Shown here: positions 1 to 8,617 of the stretch, piece by piece
Numbering within the stretch: position 1 is the first letter of the stretch
Layout: the number at the start of each line of letters is the position of its first letter
DNA from: Hassallia byssoidea VB512170
GTDB lineage: Bacteria > Cyanobacteriota > Cyanobacteriia > Cyanobacteriales > Nostocaceae
Assembly: GCF_000817785.2 (NCBI RefSeq)
Contig: NZ_JTCM02000005.1
Coordinates: forward strand, 1 to 64,000
Reading direction: 5' to 3'
DNA length: 64,000 bases
Translations under genes and position numbers: made by a program
Notes under the pieces: generated by a model
Told to the model about the DNA's origin: nothing
Database searches by the model: none
The model's input: the letters and a program-made list of their open reading frames with translations, nothing else

Positions 1-186
1 TTAATGTCACCACACCGCATCCGCCACAGCGGTATTACAACACTTTTGGAAGCAACATCAGGGGATGTGAGAAAGGCGCAAAAAGTCAGCCGCCATGCTA
101 AACTGGATGTGCTTTACCAGTACGACGACAACCGCAAAAAAGGTCAGGAAGTTTTGACGAATTTATTGGCAGATATGATTGATTAG
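1..186 (+). CDS. Tyrosine recombinase/integrase, C-terminal part (5' end outside window)
   Basis: The frame is open from base 1, so this is the tail of a longer gene. The 61 visible codons carry the end of a phage-integrase catalytic domain: HRIRHSG near the start (the H-x-x-R-H box with the second catalytic arginine), a histidine in VSRHAKL, and YQYDDNR, which holds the nucleophilic tyrosine. These enzymes cut and rejoin DNA through a 3'-phosphotyrosine link. It may serve integration or dimer resolution of the replicon. The visible part contains no frameshift. A remnant of another recombinase N-terminus lies at 11698-11913. The family call is confident; the target site is unknown. Confidence 0.85.
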   Translation, partial: LMSPHRIRHSGITTLLEATSGDVRKAQKVSRHAKLDVLYQYDDNRKKGQEVLTNLLADMID

Positions 187-244
187 ATGTGCTCAAGACA
201 CCTGTTGCGGCGCAGGATGGTACAGCCCATAACAGGGGTATCGG

Positions 245-375
245 TTCGCGGACTTATTGAAATTTTCAAGGGTGGAATAATTCTGGCTTTCCTTGTCGCG
301 AATAAGATGAAAATTTGTCGCGGAGTAAGTGAAAAATACCTCTTCTATTCGCGGACTAATTGAAAATTTCCGACA
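245..375 (+). repeat. Array of 22-bp-type GTCGCGGACTAATTGAAAA repeats ending in a TGTCGG terminus
   Basis: Related units start near 245, 294, 316 and 348, each beginning TTCGCGG or TGTCGCG and followed by an AT-rich TGAAAATT block. The last unit runs into TTTCCGACA, so read leftwards from 375 it begins TGTCGGAAATTTTC. A near-identical block in the opposite orientation starts at 1816. Arrays of about 22 bp next to a TGT terminus resemble TnsB-binding ends of Tn7-like transposons. No transposase is visible here. The repeat is seen directly; the transposon-end reading is inference. Confidence 0.6.
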
Positions 376-473
376 TTATTCGAGGATTTTACCCTAAAGC
401 CTGCTTCTAGCTTAACATGAAGCTATTGAAACTAAATTTTTATTTCACAGGATGATAAAGTTTATCCCCCTCC

Positions 474-1103
474 TCATAGCGCCAGCCCATACCGCGCTTG
501 ATCGCGATCCTTGCACCACCTCACAAACTCTTGGTCCGTCAGAGTCTCGCGTTTGTCGCGTAAAGTTGCGACATCAGTAACTAGCCGCAGAGCCAAATTT
601 TCCGCTTGGAAGGGCTGAAGCTGGGGAGGAACTCTAGGATAGTACTGATTGGAGTAAGACCTGTTCTTTGGTCTTTGCCCTGAAGAGTTGTTACGTCCAA
701 GAACCATGATTGCCCCTTCCAGTTGCGCTAACTTCGTTGTTACTGCTTCTAGCTTCTGTTCCAAATTGCTCAGGCGAGCGTCAGTTTTTTCTGCACTGCT
801 TTCCATACGCTTTTCTATACTACTAGCGAGATGTCCCAATTCTTCTTCAATTTGGTGTAGACGAGTTTCTACACTGTTTTCTGTACCTGTCACCTGCCCG
901 AGAACGTGATGTAAACCCTGGATGACTAAATCTGTTGCGGTGATATTGCGATAGCGTACAGCGCTCCGCGCATGAAAACCGCGTAAGCGTCCGCTCTGCG
1001 GAAGCGCTGCCGCCTACGGCAGATCGCGTGCAGCGGTACGGAGTGCAGCTGCCAATGTCTTGGGCAGCTTAAACTTAATCGATTCCCGTTCAACTTTTGC
1101 CAT
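474..1103 (-). pseudogene. Ribbon-helix-helix/coiled-coil DNA-binding-like protein interrupted by an in-frame palindromic repeat
   Basis: An ATG at 1103 (minus strand) opens a frame starting MAKVERESIKFKLPKTL, typical of a small ribbon-helix-helix DNA-binding protein. After 29 codons it meets TAG at 1014-1016, inside a GC-rich repeat. The same frame is open again straight after the TAG and continues through RNITATDLVIQGLHH into a predicted coiled coil and a basic, Gln/Tyr-rich tail, stopping at 474. The repeat therefore seems to have entered without changing frame but brought a stop. A GTG at 893 could restart a 139-aa C-terminal piece. Degenerate iteron-like DNA lies upstream (1201-1515), consistent with a partition or autoregulatory protein. 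No function is proven. Confidence 0.6.
956..1040. repeat. GC-rich palindromic repeat element inside the RHH gene
   Basis: This stretch of about 85 bp is far richer in GC than its surroundings and contains several self-complementary blocks, such as CCGCTCTGCGG and GCCGCCTACGGC. Similar elements occur at 17661-17696, 49988-50035, 53232-53274 and 58199-58235. Exact ends are uncertain. It supplies the TAG codon that breaks the gene. Confidence 0.55.
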
Positions 1104-1200
1104 CTACACTAGTTTCTGTACTTGGTGTAGACAGTTTACAGCTTTAGGGATGCTTACTTCAAATCATGCTCTAAAGTTGTAACTGTAAGTATAAGATGAG

Positions 1201-1515
1201 CAACTTGCTTATATGCTTACAAAAAGACTTGCTTGGGCTTATGCTTACAAAAATAATATTGGAAAATATAACGCTCTAGACGAGTGTGCAAGTCTCGACT
1301 ACTGTTTATGCTAGCACAACGCTATATATTTATGAACGCTCGTGGTTAAAATATTTGCTAAACTTATAGTTTCTCATTATAACATTTGCTCAAATTATGC
1401 TTTCAAAACTTCTATTTCTACTTTTACGCTTTTACGTGTTTAATAGGGTTTCAAGGAATCTATTGCTCAACTTATGCCTTAAGAGTTGCTCAAAATATCC
1501 TTACAGTGACATTTG
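1201..1515. repeat. Degenerate iteron-like repeats upstream of the RHH gene
   Basis: The AT-rich sequence repeats a loose motif of the form TTGCTCAAATTATGCTTTC. Examples lie near 1226, 1350, 1386, 1463 and 1490, and TATGCTTACAAAAA occurs twice near 1211 and 1238. They lie just upstream of the broken RHH gene on the minus strand. This is the expected arrangement of a centromere or operator bound by such a protein. No coding frame is seen here. Confidence 0.4.
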
Positions 1516-1520
1516 TAGGT

Positions 1521-1609
1521 TCGCAGACTAATTGAAAACCGTCGCAGACTATTTGAAAATCGTCGCAGACTATTTGAAAATTTGTTGCGGACTATTTGAA
1601 AATTATAAG
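1521..1609 (+). repeat. Four tandem 21-22 bp repeats (TCGCAGACTATTTGAAAAT)
   Basis: Units begin at 1521, 1542, 1563 and 1585 with the core YCGCRGACTAWTTGAAAA. They share sequence and orientation with the 245-375 units. There is no spacer diversity, so this is not a CRISPR. It may be protein-binding repeats of a transposon end or a replication/partition site. Confidence 0.65.
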
Positions 1610-1815
1610 GAAGCTTAAGAGTAGATTTTGAAGGTGTGAAAACACACATATGTCGCCTGCCAAAAGGTTATTGAGTTTCCCAACAGGCGAGCGCAGTTCG
1701 TCGTGTTTGTAGCGTAGTTTTATACTTGCTTAGTAACAGAAAGAGGGAAAATCTACCTGCTTAAATGGTTTTATTGTAAGATACAAGAAGATTTCAGGCT
1801 GAAATCTTCCTCTCA

Positions 1816-1843
1816 TGTCAGAAATTTTCAATTAGTCCGCGAA
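1816..1843 (+). repeat. Inverted copy of the terminal repeat
   Basis: The sequence begins TGTCAGAAATTTTC and continues through AATTAGTCCGCGAA. It is almost the reverse complement of 348-375. The two copies face away from each other, so 376-1815 would be DNA between two element ends if these are transposon termini. Confidence 0.5.
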
Positions 1844-2043
1844 ATATACAGGAATTACCTTATCAAACTCAGAGTAAAGACTGTGGTAGTTGCTCTGGTA
1901 CTTTTTTTGAAAAGGTTTTAACTGCGTTAAATAAAAATTTTTTCCGTATTTTTACTAATGTCATTTTCATATGAATCTAGCTAGCCTGTAACAGATGATA
2001 TATTGCCTGCTATATCATGTGTACTTTTTAGTTCCAAAGCCAG

Positions 2044-2292
2044 ATGAGTATAAAAAAACCTTTGGTAATTGACCAGCCGAAGGTAGGCAAGCTCATTCGT
2101 GAACTTCGACTTTTGACGGGACTGACACAGGAACAGTTTGCAGCTGTTCTGGGTGTTACTTATCCTACGGTTAATAGGTGGGAGAATGGACGTGCTAAAC
2201 CTTCACCATTAGGTATGCAAAAAATTGAACAGAAGCTATATGAAATGGGAGAACAGGGTGAGGAATTACTGAATAAGTATTTGATAAATTAA
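2044..2292 (+). CDS. XRE-family helix-turn-helix regulator
   Basis: This 82-aa protein is almost entirely one HTH_3 domain. LRLLTGLTQEQFAAVLGV forms the first two helices and YPTVNRWENGRAKPS the recognition helix, with the usual W-E-N-G turn. It probably represses its own promoter. It lies 75 bp upstream of a 109-aa gene and in line with the Argonaute fusion gene at 2709, so it is a reasonable candidate regulator of that cluster. The start is the first ATG of the frame. The family is clear; the operator is not identified. Confidence 0.85.
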   Translation: MSIKKPLVIDQPKVGKLIRELRLLTGLTQEQFAAVLGVTYPTVNRWENGRAKPSPLGMQKIEQKLYEMGEQGEELLNKYLIN

Positions 2293-2367
2293 GCATTTGA
2301 CGGATGTATTCTCAGCGCTATTAGCCATTATAAGTAATTGTAAATTTGAAGATAGAGTAGATAAAAA

Positions 2368-2697
2368 ATGCATTCAGAACATCAAATTTTTGTCCAAGCA
2401 ATTCATTTCAAGAGTAAACTGAAATTAACATTCTTTAGTAAAGAAGATGGAGTGCCGCTAGTTAGAACGTGCGCTCCTATGGACTTCGGACCTAGCCGAC
2501 GTGCAAAAGACACGTCAAATCGCTATCATTTTTGGGATTACGACAGCGATACTAAAAGCCATACTCTCAGCTTGCTACCAGAGCAGGTAATTCAGATTAA
2601 AGCTACTGAAGACTCTTTTAATCCGGTGGAGTTTATTATATGGGATACTAAGAAATCTCCCTGGTTTCTACCGCGTGATTGGGGAACTTTTAGCTGA
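2368..2697 (+). CDS. Hypothetical 109-aa protein next to the Argonaute fusion gene
   Basis: I do not recognise a named family. The protein is soluble, with no membrane segment. Its second half is rich in aromatic residues, with RYHFWDYDSD, LSLLPEQVIQI and a C-terminal WFLPRDWGTFS. It ends 11 bp before the start of the 1179-aa Argonaute fusion, so the two are almost certainly co-transcribed. The function may be tied to that defence-like protein, but nothing in the sequence shows a catalytic site. Confidence 0.7.
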   Translation: MHSEHQIFVQAIHFKSKLKLTFFSKEDGVPLVRTCAPMDFGPSRRAKDTSNRYHFWDYDSDTKSHTLSLLPEQVIQIKATEDSFNPVEFIIWDTKKSPWFLPRDWGTFS

Positions 2698-2708
2698 GTG
2701 TACAGCTT

Positions 2709-5700
2709 ATGGACAGCGAACAACTCCAACAACTCGTTAGCCAACCATGTGAAAGTGCCAAGCTGGATTTTAAAATTGAACTATACAAAATTAACGAGCA
2801 AAAACCAACTATTCCCGCTGAAGTTCAAAAATGGGCGGATGCAAAGGAGCAGCAGTGGGCAGAGTTAGTTAAGGATATTTTGGCACTAACTAATGGGAAT
2901 ATCGGTACAGCTGACCAAACAGCATATCTCATTATTGGTGCTGATGATAAGTTGAAGTCAAATGGCACACCCAACTTGCGTGATGTAGGAGATGTAACAC
3001 CAAGTCGTAAGGAAATATACGAAAAGGTCAATTCATACTGCGACCCTCGTCTTCCAGATATTTATTGTGAAAGAGTCGAATTGGATAGCAAACGGCTTTT
3101 GGTGATCTCCATTCCGCCAAGTCCTTATTTACATAAATTATCCAAGCAGTTGAGGACTCCCAAAAAGGAATTCTCCCCGCATACGGTTTTGATTCGTCGC
3201 GGGGACGGCGAGGAGATTTACGAGGCTTCTCGTGAGGAACAAGACAAAATTCAACAGGAGAAACAGGCGTTTGGTTTATCTCTTACAAATGCAAAGCCCT
3301 ATGAAAACATTCGTTCCAGTAGTGTGATTAAGCCTGGAGCTTTTGAGCGAACTCAAGAACTTGAACAACTAAGGCAATGGGTTCAGCAATATCAGAAAAT
3401 TGTTGACCACGAGCAAGCATATTGCTGTCCTTACAATCTAGAATATTTGGATCGGGGAGTATTAGAAGCATTTCGTCAAGTTGACGCAGAAGATTTTGTT
3501 TCTGAACTCACAAATGAAGAGTTACTCTACAACGTTGGTGCTTTGGGTAAAGATGATTCAGGTAACTACTTTTTCACCAAAGTAGGTTTTCTCTTCTTTG
3601 TAGCGAACCCGCAACGAATTCTTTCTTGGTCTTATATTCGGCTATTACGATTTGCAACAAATTTTGGTGAAGAGCGAGCCTTACCAACATTTGAGCGCAA
3701 CTTTAGCGGCTCAATTACCAAGCAAATTCGAGATATTCGGACTTTCTTTCAGGAGTCTGGTTTTTTCAAAACCTACTCTAGAAGAAATCCTGCTGGTGGT
3801 GGGTTTATTGACGAACCAGAATATCCACAAATTGCAGTTGACGAAGCGATAGTCAATGCGGTAGCTCATAGAGATTATGAAATTACTCTTCCAATTGAGT
3901 GTGAGTATTATAAAGACGCTTTTGTTGTGCGTAATTCGGGACGAATTATTCAAAGGGATGGAGATGTCCCCGAACACTTCTCGCTCGATAACACTGTCCT
4001 AGTTTCAACGCCACGCAATCCCAAATTAATTGAGTGGCTCAAACAGATGAAAGACCAGCGTGGCAAGGCTTTTGTACGAGCGCTCAGTGAAGGAACTAAG
4101 CAGATGTACAAGGAGATGGTTAAGTTAGAACTACCAGCTCCAGACTATAGGGTGAGTCCTAACCAAACTCAAGTAACGCTGTTTAGTAGAGCAGCCGAGC
4201 GAGAGGCTGCACTCCAAGCAGATGCGGTGGTAAAGGTAACAGAATTTGCCAATTTGTTTCCTCTAACGTTTGTGCTTAAGGAGGAACAGAAATCAAATAC
4301 TGAATATCTGAGACAATTTGAACGAGGTATCATGTCCTCGTTGAAAGATGCTCTAGTTGCTCGTGGGTGGTATATCGATAATTTGAAATTTAGCAAATTG
4401 ACGGCTCATCGCCAAAAATCTCACCTTCCACTGTCTAAAGAAGTGGATAGTGTTATGAGGTTTTATCCTGCCTATGAATTTCAACTACGTCGCTACTGGG
4501 GTAGCTATTATTTATGTGTTGATTATACATTACAAGTTAAGAATGTTTGCTCAGTCGCAGCTTTATTAAGTCTATTAAAACCAAGTGAGTTAGTTGGTAA
4601 GCTTGCTGTAGCGCAGTGGAATGGATGGTACATGGGGCGGATTACCTCTATAGATGCAGAGTGGAGTCGTATGTATCTTTTTGAGTTTGATAAAGAAGAG
4701 CAAATCATCAGCACTAAAGTTATTCCCAGCCTTTCTAGAACTTTAATTCAGCAAGTTTTACGTGCGCGTAACATTAATTTCGATTTGTCGCAAGCTATTA
4801 AGAAACATAGCCTATCGCTAGAACCAAATGCAGCGCGTACACGCGCTGATAAAACCCAAGCTGTAGCCGGAGAACTGGTACAGACTATCTTTCCACTGTT
4901 AGTGCATGGAGTAAAAGTGGGACTTCAACCAACTCCTACAGCGCTATCTCGCCAAGGAACAGTTGGTACAGGACTCATTCTCCGAAGTATACAGGAACCC
5001 AATGTTGAGTTCAATCAGGGACGGGCATGTCCAGATATTCGTGATGGCATCACCAGATTTGGTGCCTTTGAAAACTCACCAAAGACAATCGAGCTTGTAC
5101 CAATTTGTACATCTGATTTACGCTCAAGCATGGCTAGCTTGATCGAACGCTTGAAGATTGGCAAGTACAAATATCGTGGCTCTGAGCGAACTTTTAGCAC
5201 CCGTTTTACTTATAACTCGATTATTACTATCCCAACAATTAACTTAGCTCTTGACGAATGTCAGCGACTACTGAACGAGCATTCCAACTGGATTGACAAC
5301 AAACTTCTCAATCGCTTATTTTTAGTCCATACTCCTGAGAAGGGCTATGCATTGGATGATGAAACTTCGCCCTATTACAGAATAAAGCGATTTTTGCTTG
5401 AGAATGGAATTCCTTGCCAGATGGTTGATACATCAACGCTACAAAATCCAGATTGGAAAGACTTGAATTTAGGCTTGAATATAATTGCTAAATGCGGCGT
5501 TACTCCTTGGGTTCTTCCCGATGCGCTGCCCGATGCAGATTTTTTTGTAGGTCTTTCCTACACACAAAGTAGACGAAATGGTTCTCAGCGGCTTATGGGT
5601 TATGCGAATGTTTTCAATAGTTACGGAAGGTGGGTATTTTATTCTGGAAACACAGAGACATTTGCCTACGATGAGCGTACAAAGTACTTTAAGGTGCTGA

Positions 5701-6248
5701 TTCAGCAGACTTTGGAACGTCTAAATCTTCAAGAAACCCCGCACATTTATTTTCACTATTCGGCAAAGTTTTCGCGGTCAGACCGTGACGCTATTTTAGA
5801 AGCTGCCCGTAGCGTTCGTCCGCAAGGAACTTATTCATTTATTTGGATCAACACACACCACAATGTCCGACTTTATGACAGTCGCGTAGAAACAGATGGA
5901 AGTTTGAGTCGTGGTAGCTACGTAATTACTTCTCCCAATCAAATTTACCTTTCAACAACGGGGTACAACTCATACCGTAAAGCACTGGGTACACCGCAAG
6001 TACTTGAACTCAATGCTTGGACAGGATATCCAGAAAATGCCCCAAATTCACCACCCGATTTGAAAGCATTAGCGGTGCAGATTCTCAGCTTAACTAAACT
6101 CAATTGGGCTTCCACTGACTCATTATGTGCGGAACCTATCACTACTAAGTATGCAGGTAATATCGCTTATTTAACAGATGCTTTTCTACGTCAAAGTCCA
6201 ACGTTTCGCCTTAATAAGGTACTAGAAAAAACACCTTGGTTCTTATGA
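2709..6248 (+). CDS. Schlafen/AlbA_2 - GHKL-like ATPase - Argonaute (MID-PIWI) fusion protein
   Basis: This 1179-aa protein joins three recognisable parts. Residues about 10-165 look like an AlbA_2/Schlafen nucleic-acid domain (SAKLDFK, ELVKDILALTNG, YLIIGADD). Around residues 378-410, DEAIVNAVAHRDYE (N383) matches the HATPase module that often follows AlbA_2. The last 350 residues look like Argonaute MID and PIWI: YYRIK (889-893), then AKCGVTPWVLPD (from 927), FFVGLSYTQS (945 onward) and a hydrophobic C-terminus WFL. The first PIWI catalytic aspartate position appears to be S950, and the next catalytic region reads HYSAKFS (1016-1022), so slicing is probably lost. The domain set suggests nucleic-acid-guided immunity with the AlbA/ATPase part as effector; that role is inference. 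Confidence 0.8.
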   Translation: MDSEQLQQLVSQPCESAKLDFKIELYKINEQKPTIPAEVQKWADAKEQQWAELVKDILALTNGNIGTADQTAYLIIGADDKLKSNGTPNLRDVGDVTPSRKEIYEKVNSYCDPRLPDIYCERVELDSKRLLVISIPPSPYLHKLSKQLRTPKKEFSPHTVLIRRGDGEEIYEASREEQDKIQQEKQAFGLSLTNAKPYENIRSSSVIKPGAFERTQELEQLRQWVQQYQKIVDHEQAYCCPYNLEYLDRGVLEAFRQVDAEDFVSELTNEELLYNVGALGKDDSGNYFFTKVGFLFFVANPQRILSWSYIRLLRFATNFGEERALPTFERNFSGSITKQIRDIRTFFQESGFFKTYSRRNPAGGGFIDEPEYPQIAVDEAIVNAVAHRDYEITLPIECEYYKDAFVVRNSGRIIQRDGDVPEHFSLDNTVLVSTPRNPKLIEWLKQMKDQRGKAFVRALSEGTKQMYKEMVKLELPAPDYRVSPNQTQVTLFSRAAEREAALQADAVVKVTEFANLFPLTFVLKEEQKSNTEYLRQFERGIMSSLKDALVARGWYIDNLKFSKLTAHRQKSHLPLSKEVDSVMRFYPAYEFQLRRYWGSYYLCVDYTLQVKNVCSVAALLSLLKPSELVGKLAVAQWNGWYMGRITSIDAEWSRMYLFEFDKEEQIISTKVIPSLSRTLIQQVLRARNINFDLSQAIKKHSLSLEPNAARTRADKTQAVAGELVQTIFPLLVHGVKVGLQPTPTALSRQGTVGTGLILRSIQEPNVEFNQGRACPDIRDGITRFGAFENSPKTIELVPICTSDLRSSMASLIERLKIGKYKYRGSERTFSTRFTYNSIITIPTINLALDECQRLLNEHSNWIDNKLLNRLFLVHTPEKGYALDDETSPYYRIKRFLLENGIPCQMVDTSTLQNPDWKDLNLGLNIIAKCGVTPWVLPDALPDADFFVGLSYTQSRRNGSQRLMGYANVFNSYGRWVFYSGNTETFAYDERTKYFKVLIQQTLERLNLQETPHIYFHYSAKFSRSDRDAILEAARSVRPQGTYSFIWINTHHNVRLYDSRVETDGSLSRGSYVITSPNQIYLSTTGYNSYRKALGTPQVLELNAWTGYPENAPNSPPDLKALAVQILSLTKLNWASTDSLCAEPITTKYAGNIAYLTDAFLRQSPTFRLNKVLEKTPWFL

Positions 6249-6482
6249 AGCTCTATGGATAAAGCAGTTCATCGTGCTTCATATTTACCTACTAGGTATT
6301 AAAACGATTTCAAAATCGTCATAATAGTGTCACTATATAGATAACGTGTTTGAATATATTTTGTAGTTCACAGCAAGGGGTAAAAATTGAAAATCAGCGG
6401 AGGGGGGAATATGAATAATATCCGATAATGTTCAAACATCTCAAGTAATTAAACTGCCATTATTTGAGTCATTCTGATTATA

Positions 6483-6833
6483 CTAATGTCCTGTTATTGG
6501 TTCTCTCCGCCCAATTCCAAGCTCAATTAATTTATCTCTAACACCATTCGGAAGAGTACCGCAGTAATAATAATGTTTGTGCATAATATCAACAAGATAA
6601 AATCCTTCTTCGCCACCATTAATTTTGCGGAGTTGGCTTGCAGCTTCACGCATACTTATACCAAAAGAGCTAAACAAATCATCCAGTGACATAGATGGTA
6701 AGTTAAGCGGGTTGTAAAAAGACTCACCTTTGATAAAATGCCATTGAGTACCGCAACGGCGCACAACGCGGTAATAAACGGGTGCAACAATATATGCGTC
6801 TAAATCATTCATAGTGCAGACGACCGTTACCAT
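6483..6833 (-). CDS. Hypothetical 116-aa protein
   Basis: No family is recognised. The protein is soluble and mixed alpha/beta in appearance, with YYRVVRRCG, SMSLDDLFSSFG and a C-terminal LIELGIGRREP. On the minus strand an anti-SD match AAGGAGGT lies at 6851-6858, 17 nt before the ATG at 6833. That is further than usual, so the start is somewhat uncertain. It is transcribed towards the Argonaute gene, which ends at 6248. Confidence 0.55.
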   Translation of the reverse strand: MVTVVCTMNDLDAYIVAPVYYRVVRRCGTQWHFIKGESFYNPLNLPSMSLDDLFSSFGISMREAASQLRKINGGEEGFYLVDIMHKHYYYCGTLPNGVRDKLIELGIGRREPITGH

Positions 6834-6859
6834 TGTTACTCAGACTTTTTACCTCCTTT

Positions 6860-7481
6860 TTTAGTTTTACGTGATGGATTTATTTCCATCACAATTAATA
6901 TTTTATCCTAGTTAATCGGTAACAATCAACAATTTTATAAAGTACAAACACAGGCATTTAAATATTGATAATATCAAGGGTATACAGTCATATTGGTTAA
7001 ACGATTCTCTCACAAAACAGGAGATAAGTGTAAAACTACCGCGCTCGCATTTACGAAGCCGAAGCGAAGTCTTAGTATTTAAGAAAGAGTTAAGTATCTA
7101 AGACGAGTAATATCCGAAGCAGTTAAACGAATACACCTATAGCCTCTGTAATTGACGTAACTTAAGTCACGAAAGCATTGCTCAAATGCTTGGGATTATA
7201 ACTAGGGGATGCACCGAACGCCTGGAGTGCCAGCAAAAATGCCTACCCTTAATCTTACTTCATTTTCTAACCCAATTAAGATGCGTTTGCCCTGACAATA
7301 TGTGAGGAATTTATCCTAGTCAAACAAAAAAATACCAGCACTAGCAAATGCTACGCATCGTAATTATAAAGTGGTGCAAGAAATGTATTCATAAACAGAA
7401 AGTAGTATACACCATAGTACTTTCTACATCAATGTACTCACTTAATAGCTCAAAAATATTTATTCAAAAACAAGTTACAGT
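6860..7481. other. Intergenic region, no gene seen
   Basis: About 620 bp of AT-rich DNA with stops in all frames. It holds a short GC-richer palindromic patch near 7040-7075 but no convincing promoter, RNA or repeat array. Confidence 0.4.
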
Positions 7482-8033
7482 ATGAAAGATTTCAAAGATT
7501 TTTGGAGCATTAATAGATGGTTGTGTCAATATAATATCATCTCCGCTCAAACTGGAGAATACGTTGATGATTGTATTATTGTTTCTCCTACAACCCAATC
7601 GCCTTATCAATCTACAACGTGCTTTCAGTATTGGTCAGTAAATGAATTAGAAATATGGCTGAACCATCTTGATAGCAATACAATTACTTTATGCAGCTTG
7701 GAACAAACTTGGAAATCAGGAGAAATATGTCCAACTCTCGAACTACTAATATTTCCCTGCGCTAATGGTGAATGGTATGCGGCATACCCGCATAATAATC
7801 CACAATACTTTGTAAGAGTTTGCACATTTTCACCCCCAAGTTGGTATAGAGAGAGAAATTGGCGTGCAAAATTAGAAAAATACTTGCTGGAAAATGGGCA
7901 AAACTATATAGCAAGCGCTGCTAGAAGGATCTGGTTAAATATCTTAAAAGATAACGCTTTGGTTAAAAGGGCGAACGGCAGTCGCACACCACCTGCTCCT
8001 ATGAATGAAACCAAACAGTTTAATCGAGCCTAA
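7482..8033 (+). CDS. Hypothetical 183-aa protein
   Basis: No known family is recognised. The protein is soluble, rich in Trp, Tyr and Asn, with blocks such as WSVNELEIWLNHL, CANGEWYAAYP and WRAKLEKYLLENG. The C-terminus is basic and low in complexity. The first ATG is used. The next small gene follows at 8109 in the same direction. Composition matches the surrounding AT-rich genes, and the single long frame supports a real gene. Confidence 0.6.
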   Translation: MKDFKDFWSINRWLCQYNIISAQTGEYVDDCIIVSPTTQSPYQSTTCFQYWSVNELEIWLNHLDSNTITLCSLEQTWKSGEICPTLELLIFPCANGEWYAAYPHNNPQYFVRVCTFSPPSWYRERNWRAKLEKYLLENGQNYIASAARRIWLNILKDNALVKRANGSRTPPAPMNETKQFNRA

Positions 8034-8108
8034 TGACTTGCGCCCTCCACATCCATAACAGCCGCTTAACGCGGAAAACGGGTGACACTTCATAAGTCGC
8101 AATCACCC

Positions 8109-8354
8109 ATGTCCGATATACTCACCCTACCCCAAGCCCAAATCCTTACACATCAAGTAACGAGCAAACAAACAGGTAGAGTCTACTTTCCAGCCATGTT
8201 TGTGGCAGAAAACCAAGACTTCATCAAAAGTTGGCTCAGTCAAGATGATATCTCTTTCGACGAACGAGATATCAAATACTACTCAGATGGCTCGTTCCGC
8301 ATCTACTTCAAATCACCCAAAATAAAAAAAAAAATCGAAAAGTTGTATCAATAA
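8109..8354 (+). CDS. Hypothetical 81-aa protein
   Basis: I chose ATG at 8109 (MSDILTLPQAQ) over an upstream GTG at 8082, because the extra nine codons look non-coding. The small protein ends in a strongly basic tail (SPKIKKKIEKLYQ). A clear intrinsic terminator follows at 8361-8390, which supports a transcribed gene. No family is recognised. Confidence 0.55.
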   Translation: MSDILTLPQAQILTHQVTSKQTGRVYFPAMFVAENQDFIKSWLSQDDISFDERDIKYYSDGSFRIYFKSPKIKKKIEKLYQ

Positions 8355-8360
8355 TCCTCG

Positions 8361-8390
8361 AAAAATCTCTCTTAGAGGGATTTTTATTTT
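8361..8390 (+). terminator. Rho-independent terminator
   Basis: AAAAATCTCTC pairs with GAGGGATTTTT across a 3-nt loop and is followed by T-rich DNA, seven bases after the stop codon of the 8109-8354 gene. Confidence 0.75.
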
Positions 8391-8617
8391 TCCCACACTA
8401 CTTTCTTCGTTGTAAAATAGTACAAGCATTCGACATAGCTAGAGACTCAATTCCTCTTGATACCTATAGTTTGTGGATTTATTCCCTAATAAAAAAATGA
8501 TGGCGGCGTTTTTCTAAAAATAATAGAACAAAAAAGGTATTCCCGGCATTTGCTAACGCAGTGGAGGAACGACTAATAAATTAGTCAAAAACTCAATGTG
8601 TGTTGTTCAAAAAACAT

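Noticed and set aside
688-909. 73-aa plus-strand frame
   Set aside because: It is antisense to the coiled-coil part of the RHH gene and has no independent support.
1521-1609. Possible CRISPR array
   Set aside because: The repeats are directly adjacent, with no unique spacers, and no cas genes are present.
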